Below are positions 42,630 to 54,100 of a DNA stretch of 64,000 nucleotides, piece after piece. The first letter of the stretch is position 1, and the number at the start of each line of letters is the position of its first letter. The notes below the pieces were generated by a model. That model saw only the letters and a program-made list of their open reading frames with translations. It searched no databases and was not told the DNA's origin. This DNA comes from Nematostella vectensis (Eukaryota; Cnidaria; Anthozoa; Actiniaria; Edwardsiidae), in contig NC_064040.1 in the NCBI RefSeq assembly GCF_932526225.1, forward strand, positions 13,802,856 through 13,866,855, in the 5' to 3' direction. Position numbers and translations under genes: made by a program.

Positions 42630-45011
42630 ATGACGCAACAGACAGGCAGCATTTTCTGCGTGAAAGGTCGTGATTTGTGTCTCCAGGAAGATGTACAACA
42701 ATTGCGACAGGTAAATCCAGAGATACACTGATATAAGTTGCAATGCAAACACATCAAACTTGCAAAAAAAAAAAAAAAAAAACGTGCAACAGGTTTTATG
42801 CCTTATCCCACAATCGTCAATAACCTAAAAGGTGATGCATATCCTGAGATCTGTTAACTGGGCAAAAACTACAGCGATAATTTGTTTGAATCTGGCTAGA
42901 AGTTTGACCTCCTAGCCGCTTTATTCAGTTTATTACTGATTAAAAATACAACTCAGATAATAAATTGGTGTTGTCTCTAATGACAAATGAATTCGCATAA
43001 GCATAGACTGAACATAGACGCTTAAGTGAGCCTGCAAGGGGCATGTATGACATGACATATGACTTGGTGTGAATCTAGGCTTTAGGTTCTTAATTAGGTT
43101 ATCAACTTTCGTAAACAATCTACAATTTTATGATTTCAGAAACATCCATTATTTAAATTTAAGGGAACTTGAAATTAGGAGGTGGTGGTGGGGCTAATAA
43201 CTGAGGTTTTGAAACTCCACCAACCAACTTTTTTTAATTTCTAGGGTGGAAAGCCCTGTAAGTTAGGAAGATCCCCTTACCTGAAAAAAGTGACCGTTAT
43301 ACTCGTTATACTCGTTATATTCGCAGGCACCAGGGTTTTTTCGCTGGAGATCCCAATAGCCACGATTGTCACTCCAATCGAGACAACCGACATAGCGACT
43401 GTCCTTCTGCCTCATCAGCGGTAAGAAATGTTACGTCCTCCTTGGTTTTATAATTGTTGGGAAGCTGGAAAGGAGTATGGTAAGCTGACAAAATGCGTCA
43501 TACCGAGAAATCAATTGCATCTCTGTCTTTGGCCCCTAAACACAAAAGCTGCCATCTGGTTAGGACCTTTGCAGACTGCCCGGGCATACTTACAGCATAG
43601 ACTACGGGAATAAAAAAAACTAAGGCACTATTTTTCCTACCCGCAGAACCCAGGTCAGAGCTGGTCAGCGGCGCCTCAAATAGGACCACAATCAAGCTTT
43701 TACACCAGATTTGCCTTCGGCCCTCAAGATGCTCGGCAAGAACCCGCAGCTAGCAACTACCAGCCTTGGATACCACAGGAAACCCAAAGAGTGCGACAAG
43801 ATAGATGGGATCTTCCTCGCCAACACCGCGTGGAGTCTCTTTACCCAGAATTCAATCAGTCGAACAGGGATGTGCCCTGTTTATGGGAGAACTCTTTGTT
43901 GAACGAGTTCGACGTCCCCGAGTGTCGAAATCGGCTTGAAGGTAGGCCTCGTCGACCAGCGAGAGCTGAATACCCATTATGGGACAGCGTACTTGTGAAA
44001 GAAGAGAATGCGCCTGAGCAAGAACCTGTCCCCGAGGACCCCTGGGAAGCGTGTGAAATGGCGCGAATGTTTTTCAGTTCCACCATTCCCCACGATGAGG
44101 AAAAAGAGAAGAGCCGTAAATTCGCATATCAAGACGTTATTAACGGACTTCCTGTCTCTCCAGGAACTGCCGTTGATGTTCCTGTGGAGATACAAGGATG
44201 GGAAAACGCGCCAGAATCAAGACCGCCACGTGCACGCGCCACTCCCCCGGAAGTAACCGACAAGATGGCGATTCTAAGGTTACCTTCAGGTCTTGGGTTA
44301 TGTGGGCAAGGGGAATCAACTGATGCTGTGACGTTTCCTCAAGTAAAGATCAAGCAGGAGCCTAGAGAAACAGCTGAGCAAGATTTATCAACTCCCGAGC
44401 CGCAAGCTAAAATCAAGAACGAGTTCTCGACTTCCGGGGTAGGCAATGTACCGTCTGCTCTTGGAGGGCTCTGGGGTGACCAAGTACAGAACCAGACATT
44501 CGGTTCTATTGACACACCAGAACCTTGCACCAACAATGAACAAGTGATAGAAAATGAAGGGCAGACAGCTAGTCACGTGACCGAGACTAGTCACGTGACA
44601 GTTTCTAATCGTGAGGCTACCCCAAGAAGGTCCGCGCGCCTGCGATCCAGACATCAAGCACCTTACACACAGGTATAAATCAAGGAATATTTTCGGTTGA
44701 TAAGACAACAAAACTTTTGTTTGAAACAGTTTGGGGGTGTTTGTGTTGGGGAAGGCATAGAGATTGTTGTGTGGGGGAGGGGGAGGGGGGTCAAAATCTA
44801 CAACCTCTTGGAAGGGGTGGTGTGATCATATCATGAAAATGAAATAGACTAACAGTGGCGTTTACAAAGAGGTTGGCGCACTATCCCGACGGGAGGTGCA
44901 TCTCTTGATTACCCCCCCCGGATCTTCCACTGCAATGCGATCAATAACTACTTGAATTTTGTTTGTTTGCAGGACCTTTCGACGAAAAATAGACGTCGAT
45001 CAAAAAAGTGA
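42630..45011 (+). CDS. Unrecognised nuclear-type protein with SUMO motifs, complete, 4 exons
   Basis: I do not recognise a family. Exons 42630-42710, 43334-43420, 43647-44672 and 44973-45011 total 1233 nt (410 residues plus stop); all are phase 0 with GT-AG borders. It starts MTQQTGSIFCVKGRDLCLQE; an upstream in-frame ATG at 42489 would add 47 residues of low plausibility. The second exon uses the acceptor ending at 43333, since the one at 43326 breaks the frame. Visible features: a Gly/Asn/Asp/His-rich second exon, a Gln/Pro/Trp-containing segment, VKEE, IKQEP and IKNE (consensus sumoylation sites), Pro/Glu-rich disorder, and a basic tail with TPRRSARLRSR and KNRRRSKK, likely nuclear localisation signals. 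A nuclear regulatory or chromatin-associated protein is a reasonable inference. AATAAA follows at 45065 and 45095. Confidence 0.8.
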
Positions 45012-45064
45012 TAAATCCTCGAACCACTTACAATAGAAAGCAACTATTTGTTTTAATTTTCCGT

Positions 45065-45100
45065 AATAAAAAAGACTGCACTAGAACGAAAATGAATAAA
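45065..45100 (+). promoter_or_regulatory. Two AATAAA poly(A) signals after the SUMO-motif gene
   Basis: AATAAA at 45065-45070 and 45095-45100, 54 and 84 nt after the stop codon. Confidence 0.65.
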
Positions 45101-45169
45101 GACTTGATTTTAGACAAAGTTAAAATTTGCTTAATATCCCCCTCCCATGGTGTCCTGCTGGAATCCCAA

Positions 45170-45310
45170 ACCCCTGATCATGCCGATGACCAAACCCCTG
45201 ACCATGCCACTATACCTCGTTTGCAACAGCACAGAGACGCAACTCATATTTGAACCCCTGACCATGCCGCTATACCTCGTTTGCAACAGCACAGAGTCGC
45301 AACTCATATT
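45170..45310. repeat. Short tandem duplication, ~66-bp unit
   Basis: TGACCATGCCxCTATACCTC followed by GTTTGCAACAGCACAGAG and CGCAACTCATATTTGAA occurs twice in tandem. It is intergenic or 3'-flanking to the preceding gene. Confidence 0.8.
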
Positions 45311-45669
45311 TGAAACGAAGGCCTTTTTTGTTCTTTCCTTTTTAAACTCAATCTCATATTCAATGTCGTGGTTAGGAAAAATGGGAGTACTCATCCATCC
45401 CCACCCCACTACTATTCCATAAACCCGCATTTCAGGTCAGATTTTCAGACATGTCAAATCCTCGCTCTCTACATTGCGAACCAGCGCGGTTTACTATACA
45501 ACATTTCGCGGATGAATCAGCTGTAATGTGTACCGTCGTCGTCACCCCGCCGTGGTATGTTTTGAAAGGCCAGGGTCAAATAGTAATAATCAGAAAAATG
45601 TAAAAAAGAAAACATCTCATGTATCACTCAACCAAATTTTCAAATAATTCAATGTTTGGAGTAATGAAA

Positions 45670-45770
45670 GCACGAAGCACGGGTTGCCTAGTGTGTTAGC
45701 GCGACGGCCTCTCACAGCTGTGGCCCAGGTTCGAATCCTGGCTCAAACAGGGGGTCCTGCCTTTTTGTGA
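45670..45770 (+). mobile_element. tRNA-derived SINE fragment, copy 1
   Basis: Contains a degenerate RNA polymerase III A box around GGGTTGCCTAGTGTGTTAGC (45681-45700) and an intact B box GGTTCGAATCC (45728-45738), with tRNA-like spacing but no proper acceptor stem. The same head occurs at 46950, so it is a SINE and not a tRNA gene. Confidence 0.8.
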
Positions 45771-46074
45771 AGTTGTGTCACTGTTATTTAGTTTACATTG
45801 CATGGAATCAAAGCTTATTTACAGTTATTCAAACTCACAAATTAACTCACTTCTCGTGTTTTCTCGATTCTCAAAGTCCCGGTTAGCTGTAGGTTTTGAC
45901 GAACGAACTGTCACTTGTCACTTATGTAATAGATTTATAATGCCGAAACAGTCACAATTGAGTTGAGGTTATTGTAACAGCTAATTTTTGGTTCTATCAC
46001 CAGATGTAACCGTTATTTTTAGGTGTTAGACAAACTATGGCCACTTGGCTGAAGGGAGGAACTGGTTTTTACTT

Positions 46075-46590
46075 TGTTACAAACTGAAGACTTTACAAGG
46101 TTTACAAGATGATTACAAGATGTGTTTCTCTGTCTGTTTCTCATTCTATGTGTGTTGTTCCAAGCTCTGCTCACAAGTGTGTATTGTTCGAGGGTGTCTC
46201 GTCTGCCATGTGTTTCACAAGTGTATTGGGGCTTCGGTACGCACCCATATTTATATGCCCCTAAGGCGGCATCGCTTAGGTAATCCGTCACTGACAGCCA
46301 TGGAAAGCTTTTAGGCACGTACTGATAAGGGCTTAGCCAACTGGAGTCCGAGGAACGAACTACCCCCCATGGGTGTGTCGGTTTGTTAACCTTGGGCCAC
46401 CGTGATGTTTACAATGTTGCTACTGACTACGGATGTCACACACTAACTTGTTACACTGCTAGTGCGCATGACCAGCTACACACGTGATAACAATGATTGA
46501 CAGCATTCCAATCATTTTTGCAGTCAAAGTCTTAAAATGTACTAAAACCTAATTCTACCGACGGCTAGGTCTGAAGCCTACTTAGGGTAA
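46075..46590. repeat. Dispersed ~400-bp repeat, copy 2 (partner at 32488-32890)
   Basis: Same ordered blocks as copy 1, from CTTTACAAGG to CTACCGACGGCTAGGTCTGA and GCCTACTTAGG. Copy 2 lacks the long C run present in copy 1. Confidence 0.8.
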
Positions 46591-46914
46591 ACCCTGTGCG
46601 AACTCAGACCTAACTTTCCTTCCTTTGTTAAAAATCATGCGACGAGAATTGGTGGCCAAATCCCGATTCTCAAGTACCACTTGAAAATGGACGCGCCACT
46701 CTCCTTTTTCCACTGTGACAAGGGTCAATTTCCTATTCTCCACTATACCGTTTCAGAAGAACGGTTTAATTTACTCTGTCGAGCTAAATTGGTTAAACAA
46801 ACAAAACGCTTTAAGTTGTCCTGGTAGCTTCCGACAAGTTGGCAGCTTATTTGTATATAATTTCTAGATGCTAAATATGTCTTTACTACATGTGTGACTT
46901 ATTCCTGCGTGACA

Positions 46915-47360
46915 TTCTCCCGTGTTACCAGTCTTCTCGGATAAGGACACATGAAGCACGGGTGGCCAAGTGTATTAGCGCGTCGGCCTCTCACCGCTGT
47001 GGCCAAGGTTCGAATCCTGGCTCAAACTGGGGATTTTTCCGGGTTCCTGCCTTGGTTCGAATTTGTGTCACAAGTGAGTTGAAGTTATTCTCCCGTGTTT
47101 CCAGTCTTCTCGGGTAAGGACACTAAACCGGAGGTCCCGTCTCTTCAAGCTGCACTACACTAACCTGAACCGAAGGGAAGTAAAAGAACCACTGGGGACG
47201 CAATAAACCCTCTGGCAGTGACCACCCCCAGTGACAGTGCTTACAATGGCAGCGCTTACAATTACTAACAATAGACTCAAGGGGGTACATGAATTGGAGT
47301 CTAGCTCGGTTATACTTTCCCCACCAGTCTAACTGGTGGAAATTGAATAAATAAATAGAC
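46915..47360 (+). mobile_element. tRNA-derived SINE, copy 2, longer, with tail
   Basis: The tRNA-like head is at about 46953-47030 with A box GGTGGCCAAGTGTATTAGCG and B box GGTTCGAATCC (47007-47017). A body follows with GTCTTCTCGGGTAAGGACAC and TAAACCGGAGGTCCCGTCTC, and an A-rich AATAAATAAATAG end. A second copy of the body motif (TCTCCCGTGTTACCAGTCTT, 46917) immediately precedes the head, so the element sits in, or is fused to, another SINE body. Confidence 0.78.
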
Positions 47361-48187
47361 TAGTCCAACGAAGCTTGCTCTGGTCACGTGACATATTTGG
47401 CCTTACAGAATTTGAATTTTTCATCTTAAAATGGGGTTGGTTTATCTAGAACACAGAAAGTAAAATAATACACACATTTGTTTGTTTGGGTGATGTCTTT
47501 AGAAAACCAGTTGGAATGGTTAACTATCGTTTTATTCAAGAAGATATTTAGCAAAATAGGTCGCGTGACCTTGATTTCGCAAATAAAATGTGTATTTACT
47601 GCCTAGTGTCAAATGTTAGCCAACTATTCCAGGTGGAATATATTCCATTACTACGATATCGATATACTGAAGCGAAAACGTTTTCAGATAACTCTTTTTT
47701 GCATAATCAAGGTCACTTGACCATGGCTAAGATTTTTTCACGAGCATATCAAATGTGAGCACTATACAAAAAATGTAGTTATTTATAGAATAATGGAAAT
47801 GGTCCATTAAGTTCATTGAAAATGTTTACACAATATTTTCTAGCCCCCCCCCCCCCCCCCCCATTCACTCTCGAAGTTTATGGGTTACGTGCCAAATCAT
47901 TGTAATGCATAAATTTGATTTATTACATGACAAAACAGCCGTTCAGAGGCTATCAAACAACAACACCGGTATGTTCGATATGTAGCAATGTTTTTGCATT
48001 TCACTGTCCACAATATTCAATTGTTTTTCGTCTGGTCAGCGGCTTCCCTCATAAAAACACGAACATTTTCTGCGGCCATTTTGTTTTTCTTGCGTAGAAA
48101 AATCGAAATGTTGATCAGTATAAATTTTTGATACACTCCTGTCCGACTTAAATGAGAGAACGAGAAATCGAAACTCTCTGAATAACC
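47361..48187. other. Upstream region of UBR2, no exon seen
   Basis: AT-rich with a C run near 47845-47862. Several GGTCACGTGAC- or GGTCGCGTGACC-like palindromic motifs occur (about 47382, 47570, 47710). It includes the presumed UBR2 promoter and 5' UTR; no TATA box is clear. Confidence 0.4.
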
Positions 48188-51100
48188 ATGGAAGACGTTG
48201 AAATGGAAGACGTTGAGGATTCGTCAGCTTTTGCTCTGCAAGCAGACAAATGGAGGAAAGCAGTGGAGGGGGATGAAGGAAATGTCGACGTTTCTCATCG
48301 ATTTCGTAGCCTCCTTTACAAACATTTCTCCGAGACTGTATTTGAATGTTTCGAGGTTCAGAAATCCCCGCCAGACAGCCCAGTTCTCAAGCTTAACATC
48401 AACGAGGACAAATGCTGCGATAGAGTTTTCAGAATTATGGAATACTTCCTCTGTGGTGAGGACCCAAAATTAGGATATCCAAAATTACAACAAACGAACA
48501 ATCCTCCACCCCTATGCGGGAAAATGTTTAAATATGGGGAACCTACATACTCGTGCAGGTAAATGAATGATTTTTATATTTGTTACCCTTTGGTTGACTT
48601 ATTTCGCCATGTTTAAATCTAAATGTTGACATAAGTAGATAACTTATGATGTGGCGGAAAAAGAAATAAGTTAACACCATTGAGTCCAGTTGACCTTAGA
48701 GATATTATCAAGGATTTTTTTTTATATATTGGGGATAATGGTATTTCTTGTAATGATAGTGATGATTTTGCTTATAATGATAATGATTAAAATAATATAT
48801 AATCTTTTTTGTGCATAATAAGTAAGAGTTAATTACCGAGAGCCGAGGCAATAAGCGATATACATCACGAGGCTGACTTATAACAGATTGACAAAGGTTT
48901 CCACGCAAAAAAGGTTTTTCAGAATCTTAATCTTTGAAATTGAACCCTGATTGAACAAAGAGTTGTGTGGAGGATTCAAACGACATTAGCATATATATCG
49001 ACAAGTTATTTCTTCTGCAATTTCTACGGCAATCAAAAAGGAAAACGATTAACAATCAACCACATCGGTATGTGCTTAATAGTCACAAAAACTATTTCAT
49101 CCTTGAAAACAAAGGCCTTGGTATCTTAGTTGTACCAAATACAAAGAAGAGTATTCCCTGCGCGGCCAGTTTATGGCATTTGACAATGGGGGTAGTCTAT
49201 AAGTGTTCTTTATTTGTAGGAAATAACAATCATGCAATAAGCAAGTGATTTCCTTTACAAAAGGAGCGTTTGAATGAGATTTGTTGCACCCTTCAGTTTG
49301 CATAACGCTCGTATTTTTCTGAGATGGAGAGCAACGAAGACATGTCCGAACTGACACAGAATACGTTTTCGCAAGCCGAATAGTTTCTCCCGGATTTTGA
49401 TCTTGTCGGAATGATCCTTGGAACAACAAGCCGTAATATTACGATTTTAAGTGAAGAATAAGTTGAGAAGAGTAAGGACAACAGGATACGGTGTGGGCTG
49501 TTCGTACCTATCAAGAGTGGGCAGAAGTGAGGAATTAGAAACAGAGCTGTGGCAGGATCGGATAGTTTCGTAAGATTCGATAGTATCAAGGGTGTTTGAT
49601 TGTAGTGTTGATGAAGTAATGATAGAGGATGTTTGTTAGGACAATAAAGTCATAAAGAGCCAGGGCGAAAGTGGCAATAAACCCCTAAAAAGACCTGCAG
49701 ATGTAAAAAGATAATATTTGAAGTTTTTTTTTTATGTTTATGGTCCAATAGATTTTAGAAAAGTGTAAAGTTAAGTGCCATATGATTGGGTTTTGATATT
49801 CAGCATGGAAGAGTGCAGGTAGTGAATTGATTTGATTGCTCATTATAAATGCACGTGATGTATACAAGCTTCCCTGGGATGTATCTATATACATCCCTTG
49901 CATTTATAATAAGCAATTCAATTCAATTCATCAGCCCTGCTCTTCCCTGCTGAATATCAAAACCCTCCCCGGGCTCTTAGCAACTGGCATATTAATAAGG
50001 TTTGTACATGAAATAAAGCCCTACAGAAAACAATGGAAACCGTGTCAATCATGTAAGAAGAATGGATTGTAGTAGGATGGCTCTGCTATTAATTCATCCA
50101 TTACCACAGGCTCTCCACCCTATGCGCATGAACGCTCATGGAGATCAGCAATGCATGCGTGCACCTCTTTTGTACATCTGAGTGAGAAAAATACACAATA
50201 ATTAATAATAAATTCACTTTATTCTTTAAAATCAGATTAGAAATAAAGTATATATTTATGTCTATGAAGTCACATTTTCACCTCAAAACAGCTTCCAAAA
50301 CAAGCCCGATTTACCCACCTAAAAGACTGGAGGAATCTACGAGGAAAAGAAACCAACCACTACAAAGTGCGAAGAATAAACTTTATTTCAAAGAATAAAT
50401 TTTAAAGAATAAAGTGAAAGGAAAAATATGTCTTTTTTTCCCATATTCATGTATTTTTCTCACTCAGATGTACAAAAAAGGTACGCACACATGCATTGCT
50501 GATCTCCATGAGCATTCAGACGCATTTTTAAGCTGAATTTACAAAAAAAACAGAACGAAAACAGATGCCTCCCCTACATTCTGAGTTTTATAAAGCCCGT
50601 CAAAGTCAAACACTGCTACACCTAGTCAGTGGTATCCTAGCTTTCCAAAAGTGCTTTGCGGTCCCATTTTTAATCCCTTTTCACTGTGCTAATGCAAGCA
50701 CAAATTTATGGTTGCTTGTATTTTTCATTAAAAAATACAGCTATGAGCATATTACATGCCTGCACTGCGACATGGGAGTCTAAGAAACTCAGAATAAGCC
50801 TGAAAACAATTTTTGAATAAGGTTGGGTGGCAAATTGTTTTAGATGTGAAAAAGCTGTAATTTTTAAGCAAATTACAAGCAAAACTTGTTGTCAGCAACA
50901 GGCTGTAGCAGTGTCGTTTTTCTCACAATTTTGCTCAAATGTCAGTACAGTAGAGTGGATGGGTTAAACAGATTGGTGAAGCAGATACAAGCCAGATCCA
51001 GGGTAAAGATAGGCTTGATTTCCAGCTCGTTTCTGTGAGTCTGCAGTACGTGCCCCAATCAACGTTTAAATAACTGATCTGGTTGTTTGTCCCGCGATTG

Positions 51101-54100
51101 AAATTTCAACCAATCATAATAGCACCCGGATAGGTCTCATGCTGAAGACAACTTACTATTAGGAAGGCTTAAGTAAGAAGCTTGAAGTCTTAAATCTGAA
51201 GTCTGATGGATTTTAGCAGAGCTAAAATGTTTCCTGTCAATGGCTTGAAATTTTCTTTTATGCAGAATGGATGTGTTTATCCTACAAGCTTTGTTTACAA
51301 CCCTTGATAGATAATGCAACAGCAGAATAATGAAAAATTAGAAAATATGTGAGGATTAGCAAGAAAATCATAATTCCTGGCCTCGGTAGAATTGGGAAAA
51401 TGATTCACAGCTCGTCAAAGTCCTTATTTTACTTTAAAGTTAATCTGAGATTTTGAAGGCAATCGAGGTATTTCATTGACATTTTGACGCACCAGCAAGT
51501 GATCGCTAACATCGGTTGGCACTTTCCAACTTCCTTGTGTATTCGTTTACCTTTTAGAGTGTTTATGGGAGTTTAATAGCACAGAAGCGACGTCACAGGC
51601 AAGCATGTGTGACCATTGATCCAGCTGTTATGTGGGCCGATTAGGCCTAGCGACAGCTAGAAATAGAGCCTAGGGTAAAGAGTTTTGAGTTTGATTGAGG
51701 AAACATAAAATTAGCTAAATAAGCTAAACAAAAAGTCCAGTCTGTCAATTTTGAGAATCACCTTTGATCACTGGATTGCAAATTACTTGTGTCTTTCTTG
51801 TGCCTTATTATTACTTGATCTCCGATTTGTACACATTATTACTCACAGTTGTTCTTGTGTTAATATCCACAGGGACTGTGGTTATGACGGGACTTGTGTT
51901 TTATGCATCGATTGCTTTCAGAAAAGCATACATCGTAATCATAGATACAGGGTAAGAATCAGGGAAGAGCTTGGCACACTTTTCAAGTCACTTCATCGTC
52001 ATAGTAATTTTCTAACTTTCTAATGTCCAAAGCTACCCTTTCAAATTTCCTGGCATGACTTTTTTTTGTAAGAAGTACAGTACCGCTCTCGAACATGTGG
52101 ACATATGTTCGCGAAATTGTTCGCGAAATTCGTGAACACTGTTCGCGAAATTTGCGAACAACGTTCGCGAACAGCTGATGTTCGCGAACACAGTGTTCGC
52201 GAACAGACCAGGACAAACCGTTTGACAAACGGGAACTCGTACCGTGTAACCGAAGACTTACAGTACTGATACTCACTTAAAATACATACAGGAGTTCTGC
52301 AAGCGATTCAAATAAATTGTTTGTGTAAAAGTCAGCTGAGAGTTATGGTTATCGTTAAAATCAGAAACAACAAATTCAGTTATAGTCTGATATGCCTTCA
52401 GTTCAATTATTTGTAGACGATCAAGACAAGACACTTTCAAGTTTGAGAAATAAAGACGATAAATATGGCGGATGAAAGCCAAAGCATGCGAAGGATTCGA
52501 TCGTCGATTTACGAGGGCAGACACAGGCAAAAAAGTTAGTTAGTTTATTCTCAAAAGCTTGCCTCGAAGAGGGAAGGAATGTCGATCGCTTGATATTCTT
52601 CAATGATTTTCGAATGTTTGAAAACTGCTAGCGAAGAATTTTGAAATTCTATTTGACAAATACTTGTAATAAACACGGGAAAAGGAATGCCGATCGCTTG
52701 ATATCCTTCGAAGATTTTCGACAAATCGGCATTCCTTCTCCCGTGTTTATTACAAGTATTTGTCAAATCTTCGCTAGCAGTTTTCACACATTCGAAAATC
52801 TTTGAAGGATATCAAGCGATCAGCATTCCTTCTCCCGTGTTCATTACAAGTATTTGTCAAATGGCTTCCCGCTGTTATTAAGTCTTCACTAGCAGTTTTC
52901 ACACATTTCGAAAATCTTCGAATAATATCAAGCGATCGATCGGCGTTCCTTCCTCAAACTAATTCTCCTGTGTTTATTGCATGTCTTTGTCAAATAATGG
53001 CTTCCCGCTGTTATTAAGTCTACGCTAGCAGTTTTCACACATTTCGAAAATAATCAAGCGATCGCGATTCCCTCCTCAAACTAACTCTCCCGTGTTTAGT
53101 ACAAGTCTTTGCTTTGTCAAATAAATGGCTTCCCGCTTTTCAAAGTATTCGCTAGCAGTTAATACACATTCGAAAATCTTCAAGGAATATCAAGCGATCG
53201 GCATTCATTCCCCAAACTATAATTCTCTGTCTAATACAAGTCTTTGTCAAATAAATGGCTTCTCGCTGTTCCAGCTGTTATTAAGCCCTGGATCACACGT
53301 TACCATTCGTCAAACCGTTTATTTTGTATCTGTTCGCGAACAGTCTATATGTTCGCGAAAGTTTCACGAACAGTGTCCCTATGTTCGTGAGCGGTACTGT
53401 AATTAATATCTGTAACAAAGCTAACCATTACCCCACACTATTACAAAGTTACACAAGTTACACTACTACACTATTTATATCAGTATATACTGTATTTTAA
53501 TTCTATAAACTACAGAATTAATGAACTATAGAAACTTTAGAAACTATGTTTTTATTAAGCTTCTTCCTTTGCTCATGTCAAAGCTTTCCTATATTGCACA
53601 CATCAGGCCCATAGCCAGTGGGAATAATATATACATCAGGCCCATAGCCAGGGGGAATAATACATACATCAAGCCCATAGCCAGGGGGAATAATACACAC
53701 ATCAGGCCCATTGTCAGGGGGTATAATACATAAATAAGGCCCATAGCCAGTGGGAATAATACATTACATCAGGCCCATAGCCAGGGGGAATAATACACAC
53801 ATCAGGCCCATAGTCAGGGGGTATAATACATACATCAGGCCCATAGCCAGGGGGAATAATACATACATCAGGCCCATAGCCAGGGGGAATAATACATACA
53901 TCAGGCTTATGGCCAGGGGGAATAATACATACATCAGGCCCATAGCCAGGGGGAATAATACATACATCAGGCTTATGGCCAGGGGGAATAATACATACAT
54001 CAGGCCCATAGTCAGGGGGGAATAATACACACATCAGGCCCATAGCCAGGGGGAATAATACATACATCAGGCCCATAGCCAGGGGGAATAATACACACAT

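Noticed and set aside
45670-47030. tRNA genes
   Set aside because: A and B boxes are present but the cloverleaf stems do not close, and the head occurs twice with SINE-type body; tRNA-derived SINEs fit better.
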